Below are positions 1-6,453 of a stretch of DNA of 15,660 bases, piece after piece. The stretch comes from UBA970 sp049419605. GTDB lineage: Bacteria; Bacillota_I; Bacilli_A; RFN20; CAG-826. The stretch lies in NCBI GenBank assembly GCA_049419605.1, contig JBMSKF010000017.1, positions 1 to 15,660 of the forward strand, written 5' to 3'. How positions within the stretch are numbered: the stretch's first letter is position 1; the number at the start of each line of letters is the position of its first letter. The notes beneath the pieces were generated by a model. It made no database searches and was not told the origin of the DNA. It was given only the letters and a program-made list of their open reading frames with translations. The translations under genes were made by a program, and so were the position numbers.

Positions 1-531
1 GTCGGTTTAGGGATGGGGTTAGCGTTTTTGGCAGGGGGAAGTACAGGTGGTTTTGATATTGTGATGATGCTTGGTCAAAAATTTTATGAATGGAAAGCAT
101 CGGTAACTTCTCTTGTCATTGATATTGTCATCATTGGTTTAGGCATGTTTACCTTTGGTATTGTTGTCGGTCTATATGGCGTGATGGCAACGATTGTTAA
201 TTCAATCATGATCGAAATTGTCTTTGTGGGTTTATCAAAGGTCTATTTGGTGACGATTGTGTCAACAAAATCTAAGGATATCAATCAGTTTATTATTGAG
301 AAATTGGAAAGGGGTTCTACTATTTTCCCTGCAAAAGGTGGCTTTAAACAACAACCACTTGATGTGATTCAAGTAGCGATTCAAAGAAGAGAATATTTTG
401 CATTAAAACAACATATTGCTACTGTTGATCCAACTGCCTTTGTCATGATTAATCAAGCAAGAGCGGTTCTTGGTTTGGGTTTTAATCCGCTCCACACTCC
501 CTTACCTTCGTTGAAGAAAAAATCATCATGA
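1..531 (+). CDS. YitT-family membrane protein, C-terminal part
   Basis: The gene is open from the first base of the window, so its N-terminus lies outside; 176 codons are visible. The visible part starts in the YitT membrane region, with a Gly-rich GGSTGGFD stretch typical of the family and two hydrophobic segments (roughly residues 35-80 of the visible part). It ends in a soluble DUF2179-type domain (a GSTIFPAKGGF segment, a strand ending in RREYFALK, then DPTAFVMINQ and VLGLGF). YitT proteins are integral membrane proteins of unknown transport or signalling role, and DUF2179 is thought to bind a small ligand. The final TGA overlaps the uvrB ATG as ATGA, so the two are probably co-transcribed and translationally coupled. 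Family assignment is fairly sure; function is not known. Confidence 0.8.
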   Translation, partial: VGLGMGLAFLAGGSTGGFDIVMMLGQKFYEWKASVTSLVIDIVIIGLGMFTFGIVVGLYGVMATIVNSIMIEIVFVGLSKVYLVTIVSTKSKDINQFIIEKLERGSTIFPAKGGFKQQPLDVIQVAIQRREYFALKQHIATVDPTAFVMINQARAVLGLGFNPLHTPLPSLKKKSS

Positions 532-2504
532 TCCAACCATTTAAAATTGTCTCGGCATATCAACCTAAGGGTGATCAACCAGACGCCATTGCAAAATTAG
601 TTCAAGGCATTGAAAATAAAAAACGCTTTCAGGTCTTACTTGGGGCAACAGGTACAGGGAAAACGTTTACCATTGCCAATGTAATCGAACGCATCCAAAA
701 ACCTACCTTAGTGTTGGTGCACAATAAAACACTCGCTGGTCAACTTTATGGAGAATTTAAAGAATTATTTCCCCATAATCGGGTCGAATATTTTGTTTCA
801 AACTTTGATTTTTATCAACCAGAAGCTTATCTTCCTAAGTCCGATACCTATATTGAAAAGAATGCGATGATGAATGACGAAATTGAAATGTTGAGAACGT
901 CTGCTATTAATTCCGTGCTAGAACGAAGGGATACCATTATCGTTGCTTCTGTTGCGGCGATTTATGGTTTAACCGATCCTTCTGAATATCAACGACTCGC
1001 GTTTTATTTGAAAGTTGGAGAAACCATTAATCGAAAGGAATTTTTTCGTAAATTAATTGATGCTCAATATCAACGAAATAATCTAGATTTACCACCTGGT
1101 CAATTTCGTGTAAGAGGGGATGTCATTGAAATCGCCTTACCAGGATTAGCCGATGCAGCATTGAGAGTCGATACGTTTGGTGATGAAATTGAAAAACTAT
1201 CCTTGGTCGATTTATTAACGGGTGAGGTACGTCACACCTACCGAAGTTATCCTATTTATCCTGCGTATGGTCATGCTTCTACCCATGAGCGAGTGATTGC
1301 CGCGTGTGATCGCATTGAAGTTGAATTAGCGGAACGATTGAAAGAGTTAAAACAGAATAATCAATTGCTAGAATATCAACGTTTAGAAATGCGCACCAAA
1401 CAAGATCTTGAATCCTTAAGAGAGTTTGGTATGTGCCCTGGTATTGAAAATTATTCTCGACACATTGATGGTCGTCAACCTGGACAAAAACCTTTTTGTC
1501 TCATCGATTACTTCCCGAAAGATTTTTTATTTGTTATCGATGAAAGTCATGTCTCCATTCCACAAGTTCGTGGCATGTACAACGGTGATAAAGCAAGAAA
1601 AGAAACACTCGTTCAGTATGGATTTCGTCTTCCTTCAGCTTTAGACAATCGTCCATTAAAATTTGCTGAATTTGAAAGTTCTTTAACGCAAGTGATCTGC
1701 ACGTCCGCAACCCCAGGAGACTATGAACTGACACAAACCCACCATGAAGTGGTCGAACAAATCATACGCCCTACTGGCCTTGTGGATCCTGAAGTTCTGA
1801 TTCGCCCCACAACGGGACAAGTTGATGATTTGATGCAAGAAATTCAAAAACGAGTGGCAAAATCTCAACGAGTGATGATTGTTACCCTCACCATTCAAAT
1901 GGCGGAAGATCTAACCGCGTATTTAAAACAACGATCTTTTAAAGTCGTCTACATGCATGCCGAAACGAAAACCATTGAACGAAGTCAAATTATTTACCAA
2001 TTACGCAAAGGAAAATATGATGTGTTAATTGGAATTAACCTTTTAAGGGAAGGATTGGACATTCCCGAAGTGTCCTTGATTGCAATTCTTGATGCTGACA
2101 AAGAAGGTTTTTTAAGGTCGACTCGTTCTTTAATTCAAATCATCGGGCGAGCAGCAAGAAACGTCGAAGGCCAAGTGTTGATGTATGCCGACAAAGTTAC
2201 AGACTCCATGAAAGCTGCGATTGAGGAAACCAATCGTAGAAGAGAAAAACAACTTCAGCATAATCAAAAGATGAATATTACCCCAATGACCATCAAAAAA
2301 GACATTCAATCGCCAATGAAAGCGATGGATGATGATATTGCTAAATTAACACAAATGAAAGGGAAAGCATCACGAAGTGAAATCGAACAACGCATTCGTG
2401 AATTTGAAAAATTGATGAGAGAAGCTGCCAAAGTTTATGATTTTGAGCGCGCAGCAGAATTAAGAGATATCATTTTTGAATTAAAGGCAGAAATCAATGG
2501 ATAA
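528..2504 (+). CDS. uvrB: Excinuclease ABC subunit B (UvrB)
   Basis: UvrB is the cytoplasmic damage-verifying helicase-like subunit of nucleotide excision repair. It is loaded by UvrA2 and recruits UvrC. At 658 residues it has the normal family length. Visible motifs are Walker A GATGTGKT (39-46), the beta-hairpin base SNFDFYQPEAY (91-101), Walker B DESH (338-341), GINLLREGLDIPE (502-514), motif VI QIIGRAAR (537-544), and a C-terminal UVR domain (about 622-656) that contacts UvrC. The start is the ATG overlapping the YitT stop. No good Shine-Dalgarno site precedes it, so reinitiation after YitT is likely. The four aromatic positions at the hairpin base (92, 93, 95, 96; usually Y-Y/F-x-Y-Y) read N, F, F, Y, which is unusual. 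uvrA does not follow; secG does. I see no SOS-box-like operator nearby. Confidence 0.97.
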   Translation: MIQPFKIVSAYQPKGDQPDAIAKLVQGIENKKRFQVLLGATGTGKTFTIANVIERIQKPTLVLVHNKTLAGQLYGEFKELFPHNRVEYFVSNFDFYQPEAYLPKSDTYIEKNAMMNDEIEMLRTSAINSVLERRDTIIVASVAAIYGLTDPSEYQRLAFYLKVGETINRKEFFRKLIDAQYQRNNLDLPPGQFRVRGDVIEIALPGLADAALRVDTFGDEIEKLSLVDLLTGEVRHTYRSYPIYPAYGHASTHERVIAACDRIEVELAERLKELKQNNQLLEYQRLEMRTKQDLESLREFGMCPGIENYSRHIDGRQPGQKPFCLIDYFPKDFLFVIDESHVSIPQVRGMYNGDKARKETLVQYGFRLPSALDNRPLKFAEFESSLTQVICTSATPGDYELTQTHHEVVEQIIRPTGLVDPEVLIRPTTGQVDDLMQEIQKRVAKSQRVMIVTLTIQMAEDLTAYLKQRSFKVVYMHAETKTIERSQIIYQLRKGKYDVLIGINLLREGLDIPEVSLIAILDADKEGFLRSTRSLIQIIGRAARNVEGQVLMYADKVTDSMKAAIEETNRRREKQLQHNQKMNITPMTIKKDIQSPMKAMDDDIAKLTQMKGKASRSEIEQRIREFEKLMREAAKVYDFERAAELRDIIFELKAEING

Positions 2505-2510
2505 TTTTAC

Positions 2511-2539
2511 TTTTCATTTGTGCAAAAACAAGGTATGAT
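2511..2539 (+). promoter_or_regulatory. Predicted sigma-A-type promoter of secG
   Basis: A -35-like TTTTCA (2511-2516, 4/6 match) and a -10 TATGAT (2534-2539, 5/6 match) are separated by 17 bases. The predicted start of transcription near 2546 leaves a leader of about 15 nt that carries the AGGAG site at 2550-2554. secG can therefore be expressed independently of uvrB, although no terminator separates them. Confidence 0.5.
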
Positions 2540-2560
2540 TTTGAAGCGTAGGAGACATTT

Positions 2561-2794
2561 ATGGAATTCACACTATTAGACATCGTCTTTATTATCGTAT
2601 CCTTCATTATTATTATTTTATCCCTCTTACAAGGTGGTAAATCTGAAGGGGCATCTGGTGCCATTACGGGTGCTGGAATGAACGTCTTTGTAAAAACAAA
2701 AGAACGTGGTTCAGAATTGATCATCTCTTGGCTTACGCTTGGATTTGCTGTGGTCTTTTTCTTACTGGCGTTACTAACAAACGCATTAGCTTAA
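2561..2794 (+). CDS. secG: Preprotein translocase subunit SecG
   Basis: SecG is the small non-essential subunit of the SecYEG channel in the cytoplasmic membrane and assists SecA-driven protein export. The 77-residue product has two membrane helices (about 4-22 and 53-74). They flank the conserved Gly/Ser-rich cytoplasmic loop LLQGGKSEGASGAITGAG (22-39), followed by a charged KTKERG segment, which is the family layout and length. An AGGAG site six bases before the ATG fixes the start. The gene has its own promoter and is followed directly by an intrinsic terminator, so it looks monocistronic. In many Bacillota secG lies next to rnr and smpB; here its neighbours are uvrB and folD. Confidence 0.93.
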   Translation: MEFTLLDIVFIIVSFIIIILSLLQGGKSEGASGAITGAGMNVFVKTKERGSELIISWLTLGFAVVFFLLALLTNALA

Positions 2795-2813
2795 TTCTTC
2801 TTTTTTAATATCA

Positions 2814-2842
2814 AACGAGGGAACATCTCCCTCGTTTTTCTT
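2814..2842 (+). terminator. Intrinsic terminator after secG
   Basis: A perfect 9-bp stem is formed by AACGAGGGA (2814-2822) and TCCCTCGTT (2828-2836) with a 5-base loop. A T-rich tract (TTTTTCTTT) runs from 2835. It lies 20 bases after the secG stop and ends just before the folD promoter. Confidence 0.9.
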
Positions 2843-2852
2843 TGGATGAATT

Positions 2853-2861
2853 TGATATAAT
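2853..2861 (+). promoter_or_regulatory. Extended -10 promoter of folD
   Basis: A consensus TATAAT (2856-2861) is preceded by TG plus one base (TGATATAAT), the extended -10 form that tolerates a poor -35. The sequence 15-18 bases upstream is only T-rich terminator tail. Predicted +1 is at about 2868, just ahead of the ATG at 2872, so the folD transcript would be nearly leaderless. The element overlaps the in-frame codons that follow an upstream TTG at 2842, which argues against that TTG as the start. Confidence 0.6.
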
Positions 2862-2871
2862 TTTAATGTTT

Positions 2872-3684
2872 ATGACCATTGCACAATATATACAACAAGA
2901 AAAAAAACAATTACAAACATTGGCCACTGGGCTTACAATGAAACCTCATTTGGTCATCATTCAAGCGAATGAAAATGAAGGGTCTAATATTTATATTCGC
3001 GGCAAACTTTCGGATTGTCAAGAAGTCGGTTTTCAAGCCACTCATCTTCGTTTACCAACCTCTATTACCCAAGAGGATTTAGTTCGAGAAATCCAACGAT
3101 ACAATCAAGATCCTACCGTCCATGGTGTGATCGTCCAAGTCCCCCTTCCTTCGCATATTGATCCATCTGTGATTAGACGCGCAGTCGTCCCTCACAAAGA
3201 TGTGGATGGTTTTCATCCTTTATCACCCATGATGGCGTGTACACCGAAAGGCATTGTTGATTACCTGGCAGCGAGTGGATTTGATTTCGTTGGTAAACAT
3301 GCCCTCATCCTTGGAAGATCGTATATCGTGGGTAGACCCCTTGCCAATGCATTACTAGACCGTCATGCTACTGTGAGTATTGCTCATTCAAAGACTAAAG
3401 AAGAAGATCGTGCTGCGTTGTTAGCGAATGCCGATTTGATTTGTGTTGCAGTTGGCAAAAAATGGTACTTATCGAATCAAAAAGTAAAACCTACCGCCTG
3501 GATTGTTGATATCGGGATCACCAGAGAAGATGGTCAAATTTTTGGAGATGTTAAACCTGGTCGACATGTTGCATTACAAACGCCAGTTCCCGGAGGCGTT
3601 GGTTTGCTGACACGATTATCATTATTAAAGAATCTTTGGGAAGCCTTTACTCAACAATTTCATTCAAAAATAAAAGAAGATTAA
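2872..3684 (+). CDS. folD: Bifunctional methylene-THF dehydrogenase / methenyl-THF cyclohydrolase (FolD)
   Basis: FolD interconverts 5,10-methylene-, 5,10-methenyl- and 10-formyl-tetrahydrofolate in the cytoplasm, supplying one-carbon units for purines and initiator tRNA. From the ATG at 2872 the protein is 270 residues, slightly shorter than the usual 280-290. Catalytic-site residues are visible: Tyr41 and Lys45 in YIRGK, Gln89 in VQVPLP, and Asp112 in DVDGFHP. The NAD(P)-site sequence GRSYIVGRP (148-156) and the folate signature PVPGGVG (238-244) are also present. The segment between DVDGFHP and CTP is only six residues long, against about fifteen in the E. coli, B. subtilis and human enzymes, so the usual N-x-G-R/K-L loop is missing without any frame disruption. 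Other in-frame starts are ATG 2866 and TTG 2842; neither has a Shine-Dalgarno site, and the promoter overlaps the region after the TTG. Confidence 0.92.
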   Translation: MTIAQYIQQEKKQLQTLATGLTMKPHLVIIQANENEGSNIYIRGKLSDCQEVGFQATHLRLPTSITQEDLVREIQRYNQDPTVHGVIVQVPLPSHIDPSVIRRAVVPHKDVDGFHPLSPMMACTPKGIVDYLAASGFDFVGKHALILGRSYIVGRPLANALLDRHATVSIAHSKTKEEDRAALLANADLICVAVGKKWYLSNQKVKPTAWIVDIGITREDGQIFGDVKPGRHVALQTPVPGGVGLLTRLSLLKNLWEAFTQQFHSKIKED

Positions 3685-3700
3685 GGTCGTCATGTTCAAG

Positions 3701-3728
3701 TTGCCTTCATTGATTAAAAGCATATAAT
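3701..3728 (+). promoter_or_regulatory. Predicted promoter of the M29 aminopeptidase gene
   Basis: A -35-like TTGCCT (3701-3706) and a consensus -10 TATAAT (3723-3728) are spaced by 16 bases. Predicted +1 is near 3735, giving a 17-nt leader that carries AGGAG at 3741-3745, six bases before the ATG. The -10 lies in the loop of a perfect inverted repeat listed separately. Confidence 0.65.
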
Positions 3729-3737
3729 ACTTTTAAT
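3713..3737. repeat. 8-N9-8 inverted repeat around the -10 box
   Basis: ATTAAAAG (3713-3720) and CTTTTAAT (3730-3737) are perfect reverse complements separated by nine bases, which contain the -10 hexamer. Position and symmetry suit an operator for a dimeric repressor. The arms are AT-rich, so chance is possible. It is not followed by a T-run and is unlikely to be a terminator for folD. Confidence 0.5.
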
Positions 3738-3751
3738 AAAAGGAGTAACTT

Positions 3752-4984
3752 ATGAATCCTAAAAAATTAAGACAATTTGCGACGTTAACGGTACGTCGTG
3801 GTGTCAATGTCAAAAAGGGACAAGACGTCATCATTCATGCCGAATTAGATCAACCTGAATTTGTGACGATGGTTGTTGAAGAAGCTTATGCTGCTGGGGC
3901 TCGTTCAGTAAGAGTGAAATGGACCCACCAACCGATTAGTCGAGTGAATGCCTTAGAAATGAAAGAAGAAGTGATGGCAGACATTCCTCAATGGCAACAT
4001 GAAGAAATGGCGCACAACGTTAAAACTTTACCTGCCCAAATCCATATCCGTTCTGTTGATCCAGATGGTATGAAGGGTACCGATCAAACCAAGCTAACCA
4101 ATGTGGCAAAAATTACCACGCCCCAAATCTTAAAGTATCGCGAACAAATGGATAATAAATTTCAATGGACCATTATTGGCGTTCCTTCTATCAAATGGGC
4201 GGAAAAAGTATTTCCAAAATTAAAAGGTGAAAAAGCTGTCGAAGCAATGTGGGAAGCTATCATTAAAGCGACCCGTGTCACGAATGATCCATTAAAAGAA
4301 TGGGACCGTCATAATGCCACATTACAACAACGCAGCAAACAACTTGATGCGCTGAATTTAGATTATCTACATTTCCAATCAGCCAATGGTACGGATTTTA
4401 AAATTTGGATGATTCCTGAAGCGCGTTGGTTAGGCGGTGGGGAAAAACTTATCGATGGCCATTTCTATAATCCCAATATGCCAACTGAAGAAGTCTTTAT
4501 TACTCCTAAAGCTGGTAAAGCCGAAGGTAAAGTTGTCGCTTCTAAACCATTATCTTATCAAGGTGAATTAATTGAAAACTTTGCCGTCACCTTTGCCGGT
4601 GGTAAAGTGGTCAAAGTTGAAGCGAAGAAAAACCAAAAATTGCTTGAACAAATGGTGAAAATGGATGAAGGAGCCTCTCGAATTGGTGAATTAGCCCTCG
4701 TCCCATTTGATTCTCCAATTCAACAATCAGGGTTGTTATTTTATAACACCTTATTTGATGAAAATGCCGCTTGCCATATCGCCTTAGGTCGGGCCTATGT
4801 AAACTCCATTAAAGGTTATGCCACGATGACACCCCAACAATTAACTGAGATAGGTTGTAATCGTTCCATGATCCATGTGGACTTTATGATTGGGAGTCGT
4901 GATTTAAAGATTACCGGATACAATCGTCAAGGCGTTGCCATTCCGATTTTTGAAAAGGGAAACTGGGCAAAAACCCTTAAATAG
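3752..4984 (+). CDS. M29-family aminopeptidase (AmpS / aminopeptidase T type)
   Basis: This is a cytoplasmic metallo-aminopeptidase of family M29 that removes N-terminal residues from peptides using a two-metal centre, commonly Zn or Co. The 410-residue length is typical. The metal-site and catalytic residues known from Geobacillus/Thermus aminopeptidase T are all in place with a constant offset of three: Glu247 (TEEVF), Glu313 (GELALVPFDSPI), Glu337, His342 (CHIALG), Tyr349, and His375 and Asp377 (IHVDFMIGS). The N-terminal half (about 1-200) is the less conserved domain of the family. A strong AGGAG six bases upstream fixes the start. The gene has its own promoter with an overlapping inverted repeat and ends at a bidirectional terminator, so it is probably monocistronic. 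The exact substrate range cannot be read from sequence. Confidence 0.95.
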   Translation: MNPKKLRQFATLTVRRGVNVKKGQDVIIHAELDQPEFVTMVVEEAYAAGARSVRVKWTHQPISRVNALEMKEEVMADIPQWQHEEMAHNVKTLPAQIHIRSVDPDGMKGTDQTKLTNVAKITTPQILKYREQMDNKFQWTIIGVPSIKWAEKVFPKLKGEKAVEAMWEAIIKATRVTNDPLKEWDRHNATLQQRSKQLDALNLDYLHFQSANGTDFKIWMIPEARWLGGGEKLIDGHFYNPNMPTEEVFITPKAGKAEGKVVASKPLSYQGELIENFAVTFAGGKVVKVEAKKNQKLLEQMVKMDEGASRIGELALVPFDSPIQQSGLLFYNTLFDENAACHIALGRAYVNSIKGYATMTPQQLTEIGCNRSMIHVDFMIGSRDLKITGYNRQGVAIPIFEKGNWAKTLK

Positions 4985-4999
4985 AATTTCACACTAATT

Positions 5000-5031
5000 A
5001 AAAAACCTTCACATCATCGTGAAGGTTTTTT
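5000..5031. terminator. Bidirectional terminator between aminopeptidase and glnA
   Basis: A perfect 13-bp stem consists of A6 + CCTTCAC (5000-5012) paired with GTGAAGG + T6 (5019-5031), with a six-base loop. Because the outer pairs are A-T runs, both strands give a GC stem followed by a U-tract. It lies 15 bases after the aminopeptidase stop and 20 bases after the glnA stop on the opposite strand. Confidence 0.92.
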
Positions 5032-5051
5032 CTTTGAATTGAACTTAAGAT

Positions 5052-6389
5052 TTATAAGCGTAAGTATTGATCAATTTCCCATTGCGATACATAGGTACGA
5101 TAACTATCCCATTCTTTTTCCTTAGCAAGTATGTATTTATCATAGGTATGTTTGCCAAGGACATTGAGCATCAAGGGATCTTTTTTCATTTCTTTCAAGG
5201 CATCCTTTAAGTTTTCTGGAAGATTTTGAATCCCTTGGGCTTCTCTTTGTTCACGAGTTAATTCAAAAATATTGTCATAAACAGGAGGCACCGTTTTTGG
5301 ATCGGTTGAAGCAATCCCTTCTAACCCAGCAGTAAGAATAAAGGCTAAGGCTAAATAAGGGTTTGCTAATGGATCCACGTTTCTTAATTCTGTACGAGTT
5401 GACGCTCCACGGGCTGCAGGGATGCGAATCATAGCAGAACGATTCGCGTCAGACCAACATGCATAGCAAGGGGCTTCATAACCTGGAATGATACGTTTAT
5501 AAGAGTTGACGGTAGGATTGGTAAGAGCGGCAATGGACCGAGAATGATTTAAAATTCCAGTCATCCATTTACGTGCCACATCCGATAATTGCATTTCACC
5601 TTTAGGATCGTAAAAAGCATTTTCACCTTTAGCGTTTGCTAAAGACATATTCGTATGCATCCCAGAACCATTGATACCGGCAATTGGTTTTGGCATAAAG
5701 GTCGCGTGTAACCCATGCTTATGGGCAATGACTTTGACAACGGTTTTAAATAACTGCAAGTTATCGCAAGCTTTTAAAACATCTTGGAAACGGAAATTAA
5801 TTTCATGTTGACCTACTGCCACTTCATGATGCGATGCTTGAACCATTAAGCCTAATTTATCGAGTTCAATGGCAATATCACGACGTGTATAGTTGTCCCC
5901 ATCCATGGGTGCTAAGTCAAAATATCCAGCTTCATCATTTGGTTCCATGACAGGTTTTCCATCTTTGACTTTAAATAGGAAAAATTCAGGTTCAAAGCCA
6001 ACATTCAACGCAGAGAAACCTGCATCTTGCATCTTCTTGATCGCCTTTTTAAGGATAAAACGAGGATCTCCTTCAAACGGTTCGCCTTTGGGTGTGTAAA
6101 CATCACACACGAGTCTTGCAACTTTCCCTAATGCTAAACTTTCAAACGTGAGAATTTGCCAGGTTGATAAGTCTGGATACAAATACATATCTGCTTCTTT
6201 GATGCGAACGAAACCTTCAATCGAGGACCCATCAAACATAATTTTGTTATTGAGTGCGTCCTCTAAACGTGAAATGGGCAAATCTACCGATTTGACCATC
6301 CCGAGCATGTCGGTAAATTGCATCCGAATAAACCGAACATCCTCCTTTTTAGCAATAGCTAAAACGTCGTCTTTTGTCATGATTGCCAT
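5052..6389 (-). CDS. glnA: Glutamine synthetase type I (GSI-alpha)
   Basis: Glutamine synthetase makes glutamine from glutamate, ammonia and ATP in the cytoplasm as a dodecamer. At 445 residues it closely follows the B. subtilis type. Recognisable segments are MFDGSSIEGFVRI (51-63, including the feedback-related Arg62), the metal-site region around EPEFFLF, ASHHEVAVGQHEI, NGSGMH, NPTVNSYKRIIPGYEAPCY and RIPAARG. The C-terminal region lacks the NLYDLPP adenylylation motif of GSI-beta enzymes, so control by adenylylation is not expected; feedback inhibition as in Bacillus is likely. Start at 6389 is chosen because GGGGGAG lies six bases before it; an internal ATG at 6380 is less well placed. 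No glnR-like gene or clear GlnR/TnrA box is visible upstream. The gene has its own promoter behind the anti-sigma gene. Confidence 0.97.
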   Translation of the reverse strand: MAIMTKDDVLAIAKKEDVRFIRMQFTDMLGMVKSVDLPISRLEDALNNKIMFDGSSIEGFVRIKEADMYLYPDLSTWQILTFESLALGKVARLVCDVYTPKGEPFEGDPRFILKKAIKKMQDAGFSALNVGFEPEFFLFKVKDGKPVMEPNDEAGYFDLAPMDGDNYTRRDIAIELDKLGLMVQASHHEVAVGQHEINFRFQDVLKACDNLQLFKTVVKVIAHKHGLHATFMPKPIAGINGSGMHTNMSLANAKGENAFYDPKGEMQLSDVARKWMTGILNHSRSIAALTNPTVNSYKRIIPGYEAPCYACWSDANRSAMIRIPAARGASTRTELRNVDPLANPYLALAFILTAGLEGIASTDPKTVPPVYDNIFELTREQREAQGIQNLPENLKDALKEMKKDPLMLNVLGKHTYDKYILAKEKEWDSYRTYVSQWEIDQYLRL

Positions 6390-6395
6390 GAATAA

Positions 6396-6402
6396 CTCCC
6401 CC
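6396..6402 (-). promoter_or_regulatory. Ribosome binding site of glnA
   Basis: GGGGGAG on the minus strand ends six bases before the ATG at 6389. This decides the start in favour of 6389 over the in-frame ATG at 6380. Confidence 0.7.
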
Positions 6403-6419
6403 TATGAGATGTTGAGATT

Positions 6420-6447
6420 ATTATAATTAAGTTTATTCAAGAGTCAA
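6420..6447 (-). promoter_or_regulatory. Predicted promoter of glnA
   Basis: On the minus strand TTGACT (6447-6442, 5/6) and a consensus TATAAT (6425-6420) are spaced by 16 bases. Predicted +1 is at about 6413, giving a 24-nt leader that includes the ribosome binding site. The promoter starts only a few bases after the end of the upstream anti-sigma gene. Confidence 0.75.
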
Positions 6448-6453
6448 ATTCAT

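Noticed and set aside
2842..2871. TTG start for FolD (280 residues)
   Set aside because: It lies in the T-tract of the secG terminator, has no Shine-Dalgarno site, and an extended -10 promoter overlaps its first codons.
5893..6426. Plus-strand open frames of 68 and 92 codons opposite glnA
   Set aside because: They lie on the antisense strand of a strongly conserved enzyme gene, have no ribosome binding sites and match no family; they are codon shadows.
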